From Paenibacillus sp. FSL R7-0204 (GTDB lineage Bacteria > Bacillota > Bacilli > Paenibacillales > Paenibacillaceae): a DNA stretch of 64,000 nucleotides. Location of the stretch: positions 6,944,001 to 7,008,000 of the forward strand of contig NZ_JBBOCA010000001.1 in NCBI RefSeq assembly GCF_038002225.1, read 5' to 3'. The notes beneath the pieces are model-generated. The model made no database searches. It was not told the DNA's origin and worked only from the letters and a program-made list of their open reading frames with translations. Positions 52,733 through 61,774 of the stretch are shown here, piece by piece; position 1 is the first letter of the stretch; the number at the start of each line of letters is the position of its first letter. The position numbers were made by a program, and so were the translations under genes.

Positions 52733-52863
52733 ACCGCCCTTCTCAAGGGAAGCGGTCTATTCTTTAACTGTTTTACCTATCTGAAGCCTCCGCCCTTAAA
52801 AGCGGCTATTGCTCCGAGAGTCGTGTTTGAGGCACGGCTCTCTTTGTATTCTACGTTTTTTCT
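52718..52863 (-). ncRNA. Predicted antisense antitoxin RNA
   Basis: A minus-strand -10 box TATAGT at 52870-52875 should start an RNA running into the toxin 3' end. It would stop at the hairpin AATAGACCGC/GCGGTCTATT (52728-52761), followed on that strand by CTTTTTG. It would pair with the toxin mRNA tail, as in txpA/ratA and bsrG/SR4. No -35 box is clear and ends are approximate. Confidence 0.5.
52816..52845 (+). terminator. Terminator of the toxin transcript
   Basis: GAGAGTCGTG and CACGGCTCTC pair with one mismatch and are followed by TTTG. The stem is identical to that in the decayed copy. Confidence 0.7.
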
Positions 52864-52916
52864 GCCTTTACTATACCACAAATCATTTCATAAAGTAAGA
52901 AAATGTATGAAGTTAT

Positions 52917-53591
52917 CTAATTGAAATACGCATCGTACTCCTTAAGAGCTTCCGGTGACTGCTTCTCTCTCCATTCCTGCAGATGCACCAAATAGTCCTC
53001 CCCCGCCCCCATTCTCCAGCCCATACTGGAGGGAGGAAGATCAGGATACACCATCCATTCGGGCAAAAAGAATTCGGGGTTGTATCCCGCAAGGCCATCC
53101 CGAATCTCCATCAGCAGCTTCCCCAGCATATTGCCTCCCTGACCGTCCCCGCCGTCTCCCCAATAAGCATCATTCGAGGTATGCTCAACAAGGGTACAAT
53201 CGCCTGTAGATAGCAGGATGGATCTGATCACGGGATGCTGTTCGATCTTAGCAATCAATGCTTCCCGCATCACCTGCACCTTGCACTCCTCCCAATCCGG
53301 GCGCAGCGGCCGATTCCGCTCCCTGCCCATTCTGGCCGCTTTCATAGGCGTACTGGCGAGCCGGATTTCCTCTTCATGCTCTGTTCCTGCGAACTTTTGC
53401 GCCTGGAAATAATGCTCCGATGTTGCCCACTCTTTGCCCTTTAACAGGATCGGATACTTCGCAAAATTAGAAAAGCAGCCATAAGGCTTATCCGTCTCAT
53501 AGAAGCGTATCACACGCGCCTCTGGCTTAGCCGATATCCATTCCTTTCTATCTTCATTGTGTATCTTCTGGATATGTTCCGGGGTATCCAT
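52917..53591 (-). CDS. NADAR-family ADP-ribose glycosidase (YbiA-like)
   Basis: Cytoplasmic protein of 224 residues. The NADAR core (~25-165) shows FYETDKPYGCFSNFAKYPILLKGKEWATSEHYFQAQKFAGTEHEEEIR, then SPMKAAxxGR-like TPMKAARMGRERNRPLRPDWEE and DAYWGDGGDGQGGNMLGKLLMEIR. Members hydrolyse N-glycosidic bonds of ADP-ribose on nucleic-acid guanine or of riboflavin intermediates. Some are antitoxins to DarT-type DNA ADP-ribosylating toxins; no DarT is visible here. A ~55-residue extra tail (FFLPEWMVYPDLPP...) follows. AAGGAGG precedes the ATG. It is last in the defence cluster, 39 bases after the DUF6602-like gene. Confidence 0.92.
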   Translation of the reverse strand: MDTPEHIQKIHNEDRKEWISAKPEARVIRFYETDKPYGCFSNFAKYPILLKGKEWATSEHYFQAQKFAGTEHEEEIRLASTPMKAARMGRERNRPLRPDWEECKVQVMREALIAKIEQHPVIRSILLSTGDCTLVEHTSNDAYWGDGGDGQGGNMLGKLLMEIRDGLAGYNPEFFLPEWMVYPDLPPSSMGWRMGAGEDYLVHLQEWREKQSPEALKEYDAYFN

Positions 53592-53630
53592 GGCAGGCCC
53601 TGGCCTCCTTGTGTAGGTATTATGTGGCCG

Positions 53631-54458
53631 TCATTCTCTCATGACATTGAACTCGCTTGATCGAAACCCAATCCTCTCCTTAAGTAGCACGCTAGACTCC
53701 TTAGACTGAGGAAACCACAGCGGCTTAGAGAGAGTAATCGCATTATTATCTAATGTACTTAATAAATTGGACATAAAATAATTGAAGGATTGTTCTCCAG
53801 TATCATAAAATCCAAATTCGGGATTACTATGAGTTGCATTATTCCAATGTAGGCCATACAGCTGCCCATTCATACATAAAGACGTTAAAGTTCTCGTCTG
53901 CAAAAATTGCAGGTCCGTCCCTTCATATTCCTGCCTTTTATCCTGGTAGAATTCTTGGATTCTCGTAAATAATCGTTGTGCGACAAGCGCTGGTCCAATG
54001 TTTCGATAATCCTGATAGCCATATGAAAATATCCCAAAATAAACGTTGTCAGAAACCCGCTCCATTATTGATTGTACGGTATAGAGATTCTCTAAAGCAT
54101 CAACCAACTTCGAACCTACGCTTAAACTAGTCTTCACTTCTATTACTGCTCTAACATATTGATCTGGAATAATCACAAAGTTAGGCCCGTTAAATAGTAA
54201 AGGGGAAGCTTGATCATAAATAATAATATCCAATTGCTTACTGCATGTTTCTCCATCATTGGAGAGAATGAACCCACTTGATATTAAATATTTCTTAGGG
54301 ATAAACCTCTTTAATACATCTTGCAAAATAGCCTCTTTATGTGTTCCATCGGAAATCCAATGAGCATTTCCGATGATATCTCTCACCCGATTTTTGGCAA
54401 CATCTAATTCCTTGCTAAAGCTCTGATAATAATTTGGCAAACTTCTCTCAACTGGCAT
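53631..54458 (-). CDS. DUF6602-like PD-(D/E)XK nuclease
   Basis: Protein of 275 residues. Residues ~30-130 carry a nuclease-like core: helix start THKEAILQDVLKRFIPKKYLISSGFILS, then the catalytic-type strand KQLDIIIYD (Asp ~94) and VRAVIEVKTSL (Glu-x-Lys ~122-124), the D...ExK of PD-(D/E)XK enzymes. This pattern is what I recall for DUF6602. The second half is helical and ends LLKERIGFRSSEFNVMRE. Base composition is more AT-rich than the McrC-like gene beside it. It sits between the McrC-like and NADAR genes on the same strand, 66 and 39 bases away. Confidence 0.72.
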   Translation of the reverse strand: MPVERSLPNYYQSFSKELDVAKNRVRDIIGNAHWISDGTHKEAILQDVLKRFIPKKYLISSGFILSNDGETCSKQLDIIIYDQASPLLFNGPNFVIIPDQYVRAVIEVKTSLSVGSKLVDALENLYTVQSIMERVSDNVYFGIFSYGYQDYRNIGPALVAQRLFTRIQEFYQDKRQEYEGTDLQFLQTRTLTSLCMNGQLYGLHWNNATHSNPEFGFYDTGEQSFNYFMSNLLSTLDNNAITLSKPLWFPQSKESSVLLKERIGFRSSEFNVMRE

Positions 54459-54524
54459 TCAACCACCTCAGTCATCTGTAACTAAACTACTTTATTTTTA
54501 GTTTTTCATTTAGAGTCATCCATT

Positions 54525-56939
54525 TCAAATATTCCGCACTTCTACCACACGCCCCAAATCCACATACTCCTCATGATCCAGCCTAACCTTAACTCTGCCC
54601 TTACGCCGCTTTTCCCGCCATTCCCGCAGCGCTTCCCCCGTATCCAGCCGCAGCTCGGCAATCTCCAAAGCCCGGTCCAGGATATACTTACTCGTATAGA
54701 GCACAGTGAGAATCCCTTGTCCCCCTAACGCAATAGGGTCGGCTAACCTCTTCCATTCTTCAATGGTGAACCGGACATACAACTCCTCTTCTGTACCCGG
54801 CCGGCAAGGAACCTCCGTGATCTCCTTACGCCGCAGCACCTGCCAATCTGCTACCTTGCCTACCCAGTGAATGCCTGTTTTGGGAGGATCGATGAACTTC
54901 TTGCGGGATTGGCACATCGCTATATATTCAATCTGGGTGAGGAACTTCTGACTGGCAAGATTCCTTAGCGGCATATGATAAAAAGCTTCCCGCACCGCCA
55001 CCCCAACCTGCTCCGGCCCCCGGACTGAACCGACCAGCACATTTTTGCCCGCCAGCTGATTGGCGTAGTATTCTTTCGTCCCACGTGGACGTGTCGAGCG
55101 TTCGTAAGCTTTTTCTGGACTATCCTGAATAATCTCCGCTAGGAATTGCTCCACCAGACTTGTGGAATTCGGCAGAAACGGCAAGGCGCCAATATTGAGC
55201 AGCTCAATGCTGCGGTAGAACTGGTGGCTCTTGAACCGCTCTTCATCCGGATAAGGAAATAGCACATACGCCCCGAACATGCTTCGCTCGTATTCCCCTG
55301 AGCCCTTCTCCTGATACACAATCGCATCCCGGTAGCGGTGCATCGTATTAATGTCGTCCTCCTCCGGCCCGGGCTGGCCATATTTCTGCTGATAAGAAGT
55401 CCCCTCATACGCCGGATTCAAGCGGTACTTGGCATCGAACACATACTTATACTCCTTGATCTGACCCGCATCCTTCTTCTTCAAGGTAAGCACATTGTCG
55501 GGACGTTGACTGAGCGTCGGGGTCCTATCTGTTCCAGGAATCGCATTATAGTACAGGATGAACTGTTCCCCGTTGACCGGATTCTCGTAGACCATCTGCG
55601 CACTCTGCGAGCGGTCCAGCGTAACGAAGATCCCGTTCCGGTTCACCTTAATGATATCCTGCTTCACCAGCTTATACTTCTGCCCCAGCAGCTGATTCAG
55701 TTTGAGGAAGCACCAGTACTCATAGAGCTGCGCGACATCCTTCATGGATAGGCGAAGGAGATCCCCTTGGATCGACAGGCCTTTGAGCAGCATGAGATAA
55801 CAGCGATAGACCTCCCGGTATCCGGGGGCCATCTGCAGCACCAGCGTAACGGACATCTGCTTCAGCGCTCCCGCCTCCCGCACAAAATCCATCTGCAGCA
55901 CCCGGTCAATCTGCTTCAGCATCGAATCCAGCCTTGCCATCAGCAAGGGGTCTGAGGTTCGGCTATTCTCTCTCCAGCGGAGCTTAAGCTCCTTCAGCTT
56001 CCCGCGAATCCGTTCCAGCATCCAGCGGACGAACCGGTTCTCACTCGTATCATAGGCGAGGCGCTTCCGTGTCTCCATTAAGTGGGATGCTGTGTAGCTC
56101 CGGTTACCTATCGTTAAGAACCCATGGTTCATGTCTTCTCTTAACCGTTCAGGATGCTTCGCGAGCTCGCGGATGTTCTCTCTTCCGGCTTTTTTGACCC
56201 GGCCTGCATCCATTAACCGCCGCTGCTGGAGCAGCGCAACATTAGGATTCTTGTTGATCCGCTCAACGGCATCCAAGAGCTGTCTGAATACATGCTGTAG
56301 GATGGCGAAGAACTCCGTCAGGCTCTGATACTGCGTCTCCTTAAGGCCAGTTAGCTGATAGGTCCGGCGCAGAAAATCAAAAGCCAAATTATAAATCTGC
56401 GCATTCACCTCATGCAGAAGGTTCTGGTAATCCCGCTTATAATCCATCTTCGAGGGGAAAATCTCCATCTCCACCCGCAGCAGCGTCTGCCCCTCGCCCC
56501 GGATCTCCCATTCCGTCAGCCCAACCTCGTTCCCAAAGTTCAGCACACCTGCAAGAATAGAATCACCCAGAGGCTTAACCGCTTGCCGGAGCAGCACATT
56601 GTCATGATAGAAAGTAAGTTTGGTCGCCTTCTTGTTCTGAATCACCAGTTCATACGGCTGCGTCTCATAAAAACTAGGAAAGGACGACTCCCCCGGCTGC
56701 CAGTCGATCAGCCCATAAGCTTCAGGCGAGAACACCTTAATCTGTACATCCCCAAGCCGCTGCGCGCAGGTAATCCCAAGCTGAGCATTCACCCACTCCT
56801 GCTCCGGAGAGCGATGAAGCTGCAATGTCTCCACCGTAGGATGATAGGGCCGCCCCTGTACATATAGCGTAAAAAGCTCCGTCTCGATACGGAGCAATTC
56901 CACCGCCTGATTAAGAGAGCCAGTATGAGGTGAATCCAT
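54525..56939 (-). CDS. DUF2357/McrC-like nuclease subunit
   Basis: Protein of 804 residues. The N-terminal ~400 residues resemble the DUF2357 domain, including YDTSENRFVRWMLERI, a hallmark of McrC-like partners. The C-terminal nuclease region has RPDNVLTL near 480 and YVFDAKYRLNP near 500, the PD...D-x-K of PD-(D/E)XK enzymes, followed by INTMHRYRDAIVY. The last ~200 residues add an extra domain (VLVGSVRGPEQVGVAV and so on) not found in E. coli McrC. It should be the cutting subunit recruited by the AAA+ protein, whose gene overlaps its start by 29 bases. Confidence 0.85.
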   Translation of the reverse strand: MDSPHTGSLNQAVELLRIETELFTLYVQGRPYHPTVETLQLHRSPEQEWVNAQLGITCAQRLGDVQIKVFSPEAYGLIDWQPGESSFPSFYETQPYELVIQNKKATKLTFYHDNVLLRQAVKPLGDSILAGVLNFGNEVGLTEWEIRGEGQTLLRVEMEIFPSKMDYKRDYQNLLHEVNAQIYNLAFDFLRRTYQLTGLKETQYQSLTEFFAILQHVFRQLLDAVERINKNPNVALLQQRRLMDAGRVKKAGRENIRELAKHPERLREDMNHGFLTIGNRSYTASHLMETRKRLAYDTSENRFVRWMLERIRGKLKELKLRWRENSRTSDPLLMARLDSMLKQIDRVLQMDFVREAGALKQMSVTLVLQMAPGYREVYRCYLMLLKGLSIQGDLLRLSMKDVAQLYEYWCFLKLNQLLGQKYKLVKQDIIKVNRNGIFVTLDRSQSAQMVYENPVNGEQFILYYNAIPGTDRTPTLSQRPDNVLTLKKKDAGQIKEYKYVFDAKYRLNPAYEGTSYQQKYGQPGPEEDDINTMHRYRDAIVYQEKGSGEYERSMFGAYVLFPYPDEERFKSHQFYRSIELLNIGALPFLPNSTSLVEQFLAEIIQDSPEKAYERSTRPRGTKEYYANQLAGKNVLVGSVRGPEQVGVAVREAFYHMPLRNLASQKFLTQIEYIAMCQSRKKFIDPPKTGIHWVGKVADWQVLRRKEITEVPCRPGTEEELYVRFTIEEWKRLADPIALGGQGILTVLYTSKYILDRALEIAELRLDTGEALREWREKRRKGRVKVRLDHEEYVDLGRVVEVRNI

Positions 56940-59151
56940 CTTCCTCCAGCCTCCTCAGCATATAAGCCAATTTACGAGCACTTTGCGGATGTTTGACCCC
57001 AGGCGGCGTCTGCCCGGCAGCCCACCTCAGATAGAGTGGCGAAGCATCATCGTCCATGAGTTCTCGAACATTAACCGCTATGCCAGCATCGCTGCCTATC
57101 GCAACCTTCATCAGATTAAGCAGCACCCGGCGCACGGAGGAATGACTTCCCTGGATACGCGGCAGAATCTTTTGCAGCAGCTGCCAGTCGAACGCCTCTT
57201 CCTCATCCATCAGGCTAAAGCGCTCGTTATAGATCATATAGAAGCAAATCGCATCCCGCACCCGGAAGCCCACATGAGCATGGATATCCTCCAGCAGCGT
57301 ATTAATCTGAACCAGTCTCCCCGTTGTCCGCACAACGAGCTCCTGATGGGTATCATAAGCATCCACCAGCTGCAAATAATCGGAACGGAGAAAGAGATGA
57401 TTCAGATCATTAAGATCAGCGGGATCACCCGCGTCCTGCTCAGCCCCTTGCGGATACTGCTGCAGATTGATGTAATTGAACTCCAGGGTGCTTGCGCGGT
57501 CGAGAACTTTTTTGCTAAAAGGATGCGTGGTCTCGTCCATATTCACCGTCCCGATCAGGAACACATTCTCCGGGATGCCCAGGCCGCCGTACTTCAGCTC
57601 ATCCTCAGGCGTACCCAGCATGGCAGAAGAGATCAGGGCCTGCGTCTGAATCTCCCCCTCCCGCCACTCCTGCGTCTCCAGCACACTTAACAGATCACTG
57701 AAATAATGCTCCACCCGGGCCAAATTCATCTCATCCAGGCAGATAAAATACGGCTGATGCCGGTTCTCCGGCTGCCGCGCCTCCGCGAACACCTGCGTCA
57801 CCGGCCCCGGCTGGAACCGCCCCGCCAGATCCTTATACCCCAGCAGATCCGCAGGATCACTCCAATCCGGCCGCACCGGAATCAAGGTATACTGCCCATT
57901 ATCCCGCGTCGCCCCCAGCGCCTCAGCGAACAGCTTCACCAGCCTCGTCTTCCCCGTGCCGGATATCCCCGCCAGAATAACAAACGGCTTCGCCTTCAGC
58001 GACAGGTAGAAGTTCTCGATTAGATGCTCCGGGAAAAAGAAGCCCTGGCGGCGGATGTGGGATTGGATGTGGTGGAGGATACCTGTTACTTGTTCATCCT
58101 TCAGAGGTTCTGCTTGTTGTGGCAATAGCTCCACCTCCTCGTCAATGGATTCGTCATCACTGGGAGCTATCGCCGATTCCACATATAGACGGTACTCTTC
58201 GATTACATTCTCGAGATCTTGAATTAGCTGCTCATCATTCGGAACATTTCCTCTGTCATATTTAATGTACGCAATAGTCGATACTTGATAATCTTGACCA
58301 AGGCCACTATCAACTAGACGAATATTCTCATCCTTATTCATATTAGTCAGTACAAGAAGGTCTAGAAGCACTTCTTTACGGTCTCTCAGATAAGCATAGC
58401 CTTCTCTACGCCCCTTCTCTTGAAGGGGTATCGTTACCCCTTGGTTAAACGTAAGATATACCGCACTCATATCCTCAGCGAAAAGATACACAACATATTC
58501 TCCACGTTGAGTGGTTTCCGTTATCCGTTTATCTAGGACTGCTAGCCAAGGAACCGTCGCCCAATTCCCTTGTCCAACTGAACCTTGAACCTTGTATTGC
58601 TCATCTATGAAAGGTAACGCTTTAAGCTCAGAAGGCAGGGTCTGGCGAAACAATGTGCCAAGAGAATGACCTGCGAATCCTTCCATTTTAGCAGAGGTGT
58701 ACTCCGCCAGGATTTTCTCCAGATAACCTTGCAAAGAGAACCGTTGCAAAGCAGCGTTGTAAGCCCGGAGTTCCTCGTTGGCAAGCCGCTCTAATTGCGA
58801 AAGCCCCTCGTCCCCTAGCTGTCTATGAATCTGGCTATGAAACCCAATAGTATTATCCTTCAAATCCACAAACAAAATATCCGAAAGTGCATTAACAGGA
58901 CTGTTAATGATATCTTTCAACCGACTTTTAGATGCCTCTCTCCATAACTTCTTACCTTGTGGCAAGTCTACCCGATTTCCTTTTTCTTGTTCAGCTATAT
59001 AATAGTTAAGAAACCGCTTTTTAACACGATCATATGACACTCGCTCCCGCTTGGACGCTCTAAGCTCTTCAATTAAGGATAGGATTAGGACCATCATATA
59101 TGACTTTTGCTTACGCTTGAATATCTGTGTGAATGTTTCTGGTAGTGGCAT
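56911..59151 (-). CDS. McrB-like AAA+ protein with MrcB_N domain
   Basis: Motor protein of 746 residues. Residues ~180-290 hold an MrcB_N (DUF3578)-type modified-DNA-binding domain (GQGNWATVPWLAVLDKRITETTQRGEYVVYLF). The AAA+ domain has Walker A LAGISGTGKTRL near 395, Walker B YFICLDEMNLARVEHYFSDLL near 475 and sensor GTVNMDETTHPFSKKVLDRA near 540, in the NxxD style of McrB-type GTPases. The N-terminal 180 residues are helical. ATG at 59151 follows GGAGG. The gene is 92 bases after the Mrr-like gene and overlaps the DUF2357 gene by 29 bases. Predicted role is recognition and translocation on modified foreign DNA. Confidence 0.9.
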   Translation of the reverse strand: MPLPETFTQIFKRKQKSYMMVLILSLIEELRASKRERVSYDRVKKRFLNYYIAEQEKGNRVDLPQGKKLWREASKSRLKDIINSPVNALSDILFVDLKDNTIGFHSQIHRQLGDEGLSQLERLANEELRAYNAALQRFSLQGYLEKILAEYTSAKMEGFAGHSLGTLFRQTLPSELKALPFIDEQYKVQGSVGQGNWATVPWLAVLDKRITETTQRGEYVVYLFAEDMSAVYLTFNQGVTIPLQEKGRREGYAYLRDRKEVLLDLLVLTNMNKDENIRLVDSGLGQDYQVSTIAYIKYDRGNVPNDEQLIQDLENVIEEYRLYVESAIAPSDDESIDEEVELLPQQAEPLKDEQVTGILHHIQSHIRRQGFFFPEHLIENFYLSLKAKPFVILAGISGTGKTRLVKLFAEALGATRDNGQYTLIPVRPDWSDPADLLGYKDLAGRFQPGPVTQVFAEARQPENRHQPYFICLDEMNLARVEHYFSDLLSVLETQEWREGEIQTQALISSAMLGTPEDELKYGGLGIPENVFLIGTVNMDETTHPFSKKVLDRASTLEFNYINLQQYPQGAEQDAGDPADLNDLNHLFLRSDYLQLVDAYDTHQELVVRTTGRLVQINTLLEDIHAHVGFRVRDAICFYMIYNERFSLMDEEEAFDWQLLQKILPRIQGSHSSVRRVLLNLMKVAIGSDAGIAVNVRELMDDDASPLYLRWAAGQTPPGVKHPQSARKLAYMLRRLEEDGFTSYWLS

Positions 59152-59203
59152 GGAGTCCTCCAGGATCGTTAATTATTTTAGTAGTCTAGGATTACTTAAG
59201 AAT

Positions 59204-59232
59204 AAGGACCGTCTCATGGACAGCCCTAAGAA
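59204..59232 (-). terminator. Hairpin after the Mrr-like gene
   Basis: On the minus strand GGGCTGTCC and GGACCGTCTC-side arms pair around ATGA and are followed by TTATTCTT. It nearly duplicates the hairpin at 61068-61103. It may attenuate rather than end transcription, since the McrB gene follows. Confidence 0.5.
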
Positions 59233-59243
59233 AAAATTCAAAC

Positions 59244-60266
59244 TTATAACGGCCAATATATCTTTCTTAACGGTACTAACGTTCGTGTCTCAGAATCAAA
59301 TTGATCATAGTATTGCGTTACTAACTCCGCTAGTAGATTCAAGTCTATTAGTGTTATAGGGATATTCGATCTGTCCGCTTCATATTTCGCTTCTTTGGTG
59401 AATCCGCCACTAGACATGTAAATCCCCCTATCTTTTCCTCTTAGCCCTCCAGTAAAACTGCGTATTTCATTAGCCCCCATACGTTCTTTACGATGCTTCA
59501 CTTCTGCTATAATTCTGGGCTCTTCAAGCCCCAGACCATCTGGAGATGCCAAAATATCTCTGCCACGATCTGGTCCTTTAGGTGTGATTCGTGTCTTGTA
59601 ACCCATTCCTCTAAGCACCCCCGCGACAAACTCCTCCATTTGTTCCCAACTTAACTTAGCAATTTTGTCCTTGATAAACTCGTTGGACTTCTCAATGACG
59701 TCATCCTTAATCTGATCTAATTCTTCAGCTTCTTCCTCTGTCTCAACTTGCACAAAATCTAGGGGGTGACTTGGCTGATTCCCCTCCATCTGTCCGGTTA
59801 CCATTTGTTTGAGCAATTCCTTCTGAACATCATTGGGAATAGCTATAATAGTCATAATAGAACCAAGTGTATTTCGGGCACTCGCTGATAAAACATCCCT
59901 GGAAACCGTCCCCTCCCAATTTACTCTGCGAATATGGGGTTGATCCGTAATATAACCAGGTTTATATTCATAATTCGAATGAATTTTTCCTATGTAATAG
60001 AGACGCTCTTCCGGATTATAAGTAATTACAAGATCATCTATTTTAAAATCACTCACAAACCGAAAAATCTGACCTGCAGTAATGTTGATTTTACCATCCT
60101 TATATTCAGGATACTTCACCTTCAAAAGCTTCTTCATCTCTTGTAAAGTTTTCACCGCATTAATGTTACCCAGTTCTTCCCAACCAATTGCCACAGCATT
60201 TTTCCCTTTAAATTCGTCAATAAGGTATGCACTTTCCCCTGCTCGTACAAGCCACATATTCCCCAT
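59244..60266 (-). CDS. Mrr-type restriction endonuclease
   Basis: Protein of 340 residues in two parts. Residues ~1-130 form a beta-rich domain (MWLVRAGESAYLIDEFKGKNAVAIGWEELG) like the N-terminal EVE/PUA-type domain of Mrr-family proteins. Residues ~205-320 form the Mrr_cat PD-(D/E)XK nuclease: WEQMEEFVAGVLRGMGYKTRIT, GPDRGRDILASPDGLG, IIAEVKHRK (Glu-x-Lys) and the G-x-x-x-F-x-x-x-A end GGFTKEAKYEA. Mrr cuts modified or foreign DNA. ATG at 60266 follows AGAGGGG; a GTG at 60275 is less well spaced. It lies 33 bases after the NERD gene. Confidence 0.92.
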   Translation of the reverse strand: MGNMWLVRAGESAYLIDEFKGKNAVAIGWEELGNINAVKTLQEMKKLLKVKYPEYKDGKINITAGQIFRFVSDFKIDDLVITYNPEERLYYIGKIHSNYEYKPGYITDQPHIRRVNWEGTVSRDVLSASARNTLGSIMTIIAIPNDVQKELLKQMVTGQMEGNQPSHPLDFVQVETEEEAEELDQIKDDVIEKSNEFIKDKIAKLSWEQMEEFVAGVLRGMGYKTRITPKGPDRGRDILASPDGLGLEEPRIIAEVKHRKERMGANEIRSFTGGLRGKDRGIYMSSGGFTKEAKYEADRSNIPITLIDLNLLAELVTQYYDQFDSETRTLVPLRKIYWPL

Positions 60267-60299
60267 AGTTAACACCCCTCTATAGACGTAATGGTTTCA

Positions 60300-60983
60300 C
60301 TAATTCTTGCTCCCTTTTATTCTCTGTACATGAAGTTTATGAATCTCGACATCGGTGATATTAGCTTGAACCAGATGATCATATATAGTTTGGATCTGCC
60401 CCGCAGAAATAGGAGGCTCAGAGGTTTCCGCCTTCAAGCTGATCAGCTTCCTGGAGATAAACTCGCTTAATTCCACATCATAGACAACCAGTTCATCCGA
60501 GAGGATCTTCCGCAGCTCAGGGTCAATACTGAACCGACATCTCATCGTGAATGAAATCATAGAGATGTATTTTACGGCGGCTACATCTTTCAGCAAACTC
60601 TCAATGGCCTTGATATGCCCATAATTCTGCTTCAACGGATTATACATCTTGTACCGGTTACTCACCGACCATTGCTGATCCGCCCTGCCACCTTTAATTT
60701 CTCCATTGTAGTTTTTCGTCTCAATAACAAATAGACAATATGGAGATATAACAACATGATCAATCTGAGCGTAGCCTGTTCTAGATTTGGGATTAGGGAG
60801 CAGCAGATCGCTTAAGAATTTGCAATCCTTTGGAAGCTGATCAAGCTGAATGTTAATTTTATACTCGCCTAGTTCACCAATTCGGGTAGGAGCAACCTTG
60901 GGCTTAGCCTTTGGAGCGTGTGCCACAGCCTGTGGTGGCTTAGGGTCTGATTTTCGGAAGAGTTTCTTTAGTGCTTCAAACAT
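60300..60983 (-). CDS. NERD-domain nuclease-related protein
   Basis: Protein of 227 residues. The NERD core (~35-150) shows RIGELGEYKINIQLDQLPKD, SRTGYAQIDHVVISPYCLFVIETKNYNGEIKGG with the D...ExK nuclease residues (Asp ~80, Glu-x-Lys ~92-94) and NRYKMYNPLKQNYGHIKAIESLL. The last ~70 residues are basic and helical. NERD proteins are often linked to DNA processing or defence genes. It leads into the Mrr-like gene. Confidence 0.9.
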   Translation of the reverse strand: MFEALKKLFRKSDPKPPQAVAHAPKAKPKVAPTRIGELGEYKINIQLDQLPKDCKFLSDLLLPNPKSRTGYAQIDHVVISPYCLFVIETKNYNGEIKGGRADQQWSVSNRYKMYNPLKQNYGHIKAIESLLKDVAAVKYISMISFTMRCRFSIDPELRKILSDELVVYDVELSEFISRKLISLKAETSEPPISAGQIQTIYDHLVQANITDVEIHKLHVQRIKGSKN

Positions 60984-61067
60984 ACCCCAACCTCATATCC
61001 TCTAGATTTACAATATGTATGGTAATTCGACAATATGGGAAGGATTCCCTCCAAAAAAGAGCATAAG

Positions 61068-61103
61068 AAAAGGACTGTCGCGTGGACAGCCCAATCGTGA
61101 ATA
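61068..61103 (-). terminator. Terminator after the 165-residue protein gene
   Basis: On the minus strand GGCTGTC and GACAGTCC pair around CACGC and are followed by TTTTCTT. It is about 25 bases past the stop at 61125. Confidence 0.7.
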
Positions 61104-61124
61104 TGCTTATGTTGTCTATTGTGC

Positions 61125-61622
61125 TTACTCCGATAGAACAGAAGGAGCATTAAAGGAATGTGCAAGTTGCATTCCATCCTTTAGTCCTTGTAGATATAAG
61201 CGTTCATAAATAACGGATTGCTTTACCTGGAGTTTATTCTCCCAATCCTCAAATTTCGGCATACGTGCGATATCTAAGGAGTCGAACAACGCCTGAAACG
61301 CCTCGCTTTCCTCTTCAAAGGCTTGTCTAGGCTCCGACTCATATTCTATTTGTGCAGTTACCTCATTTAATCGACCTTGAATTGTTTGTATGAACCACGC
61401 TGGAAAACTCATCACATCTCCTCCTGGACAGAAGTTTAAACGGAAAGCCTCTGAGTATCCATTCCTTTCTTGGTACATCTGATTAATAAGTTCATCTACC
61501 CTGCGGCTCTGAGCCTGAAGCGCTTCATTGGTGCTTAACGGAATACCTTCCTCCAGCAGTCTCTGCCCGAGTTCATTCAGCATGCGCTTCTCCTCCTCAT
61601 ACTTGTGAATCAGATTTTGCAT
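61125..61622 (-). CDS. Helical protein with Spo0E-like N-terminus
   Basis: Protein of 165 residues. The first ~50 residues (LIHKYEEEKRMLNELGQRLLEEG, then ALQAQSRRVDELINQMY) follow the helical hairpin of Spo0E-type aspartyl phosphatases, with SRRVDEL in place of the usual SQELD motif. The similarity is partial and the catalytic motif is altered, so phosphatase function is doubtful. The C-terminus (VIYERLYLQGLKDGMQLA) is a helical motif of small Firmicute DUF proteins. The gene precedes the NERD gene by about 140 bases, with a terminator between. Confidence 0.65.
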   Translation of the reverse strand: MQNLIHKYEEEKRMLNELGQRLLEEGIPLSTNEALQAQSRRVDELINQMYQERNGYSEAFRLNFCPGGDVMSFPAWFIQTIQGRLNEVTAQIEYESEPRQAFEEESEAFQALFDSLDIARMPKFEDWENKLQVKQSVIYERLYLQGLKDGMQLAHSFNAPSVLSE

Positions 61623-61774
61623 TGCACCCTCACCTTTCTGGCAAAGCTATGGTTGTAGACGAAGTATAGATATTTTAATGCGTTTATCGGTTTATTTCAT
61701 TTTAATTCGATATCCGCATTAAAACAACTCCTACCTCGCATACAATTTGGTTAATATTGTGAGGTGACACGGAA

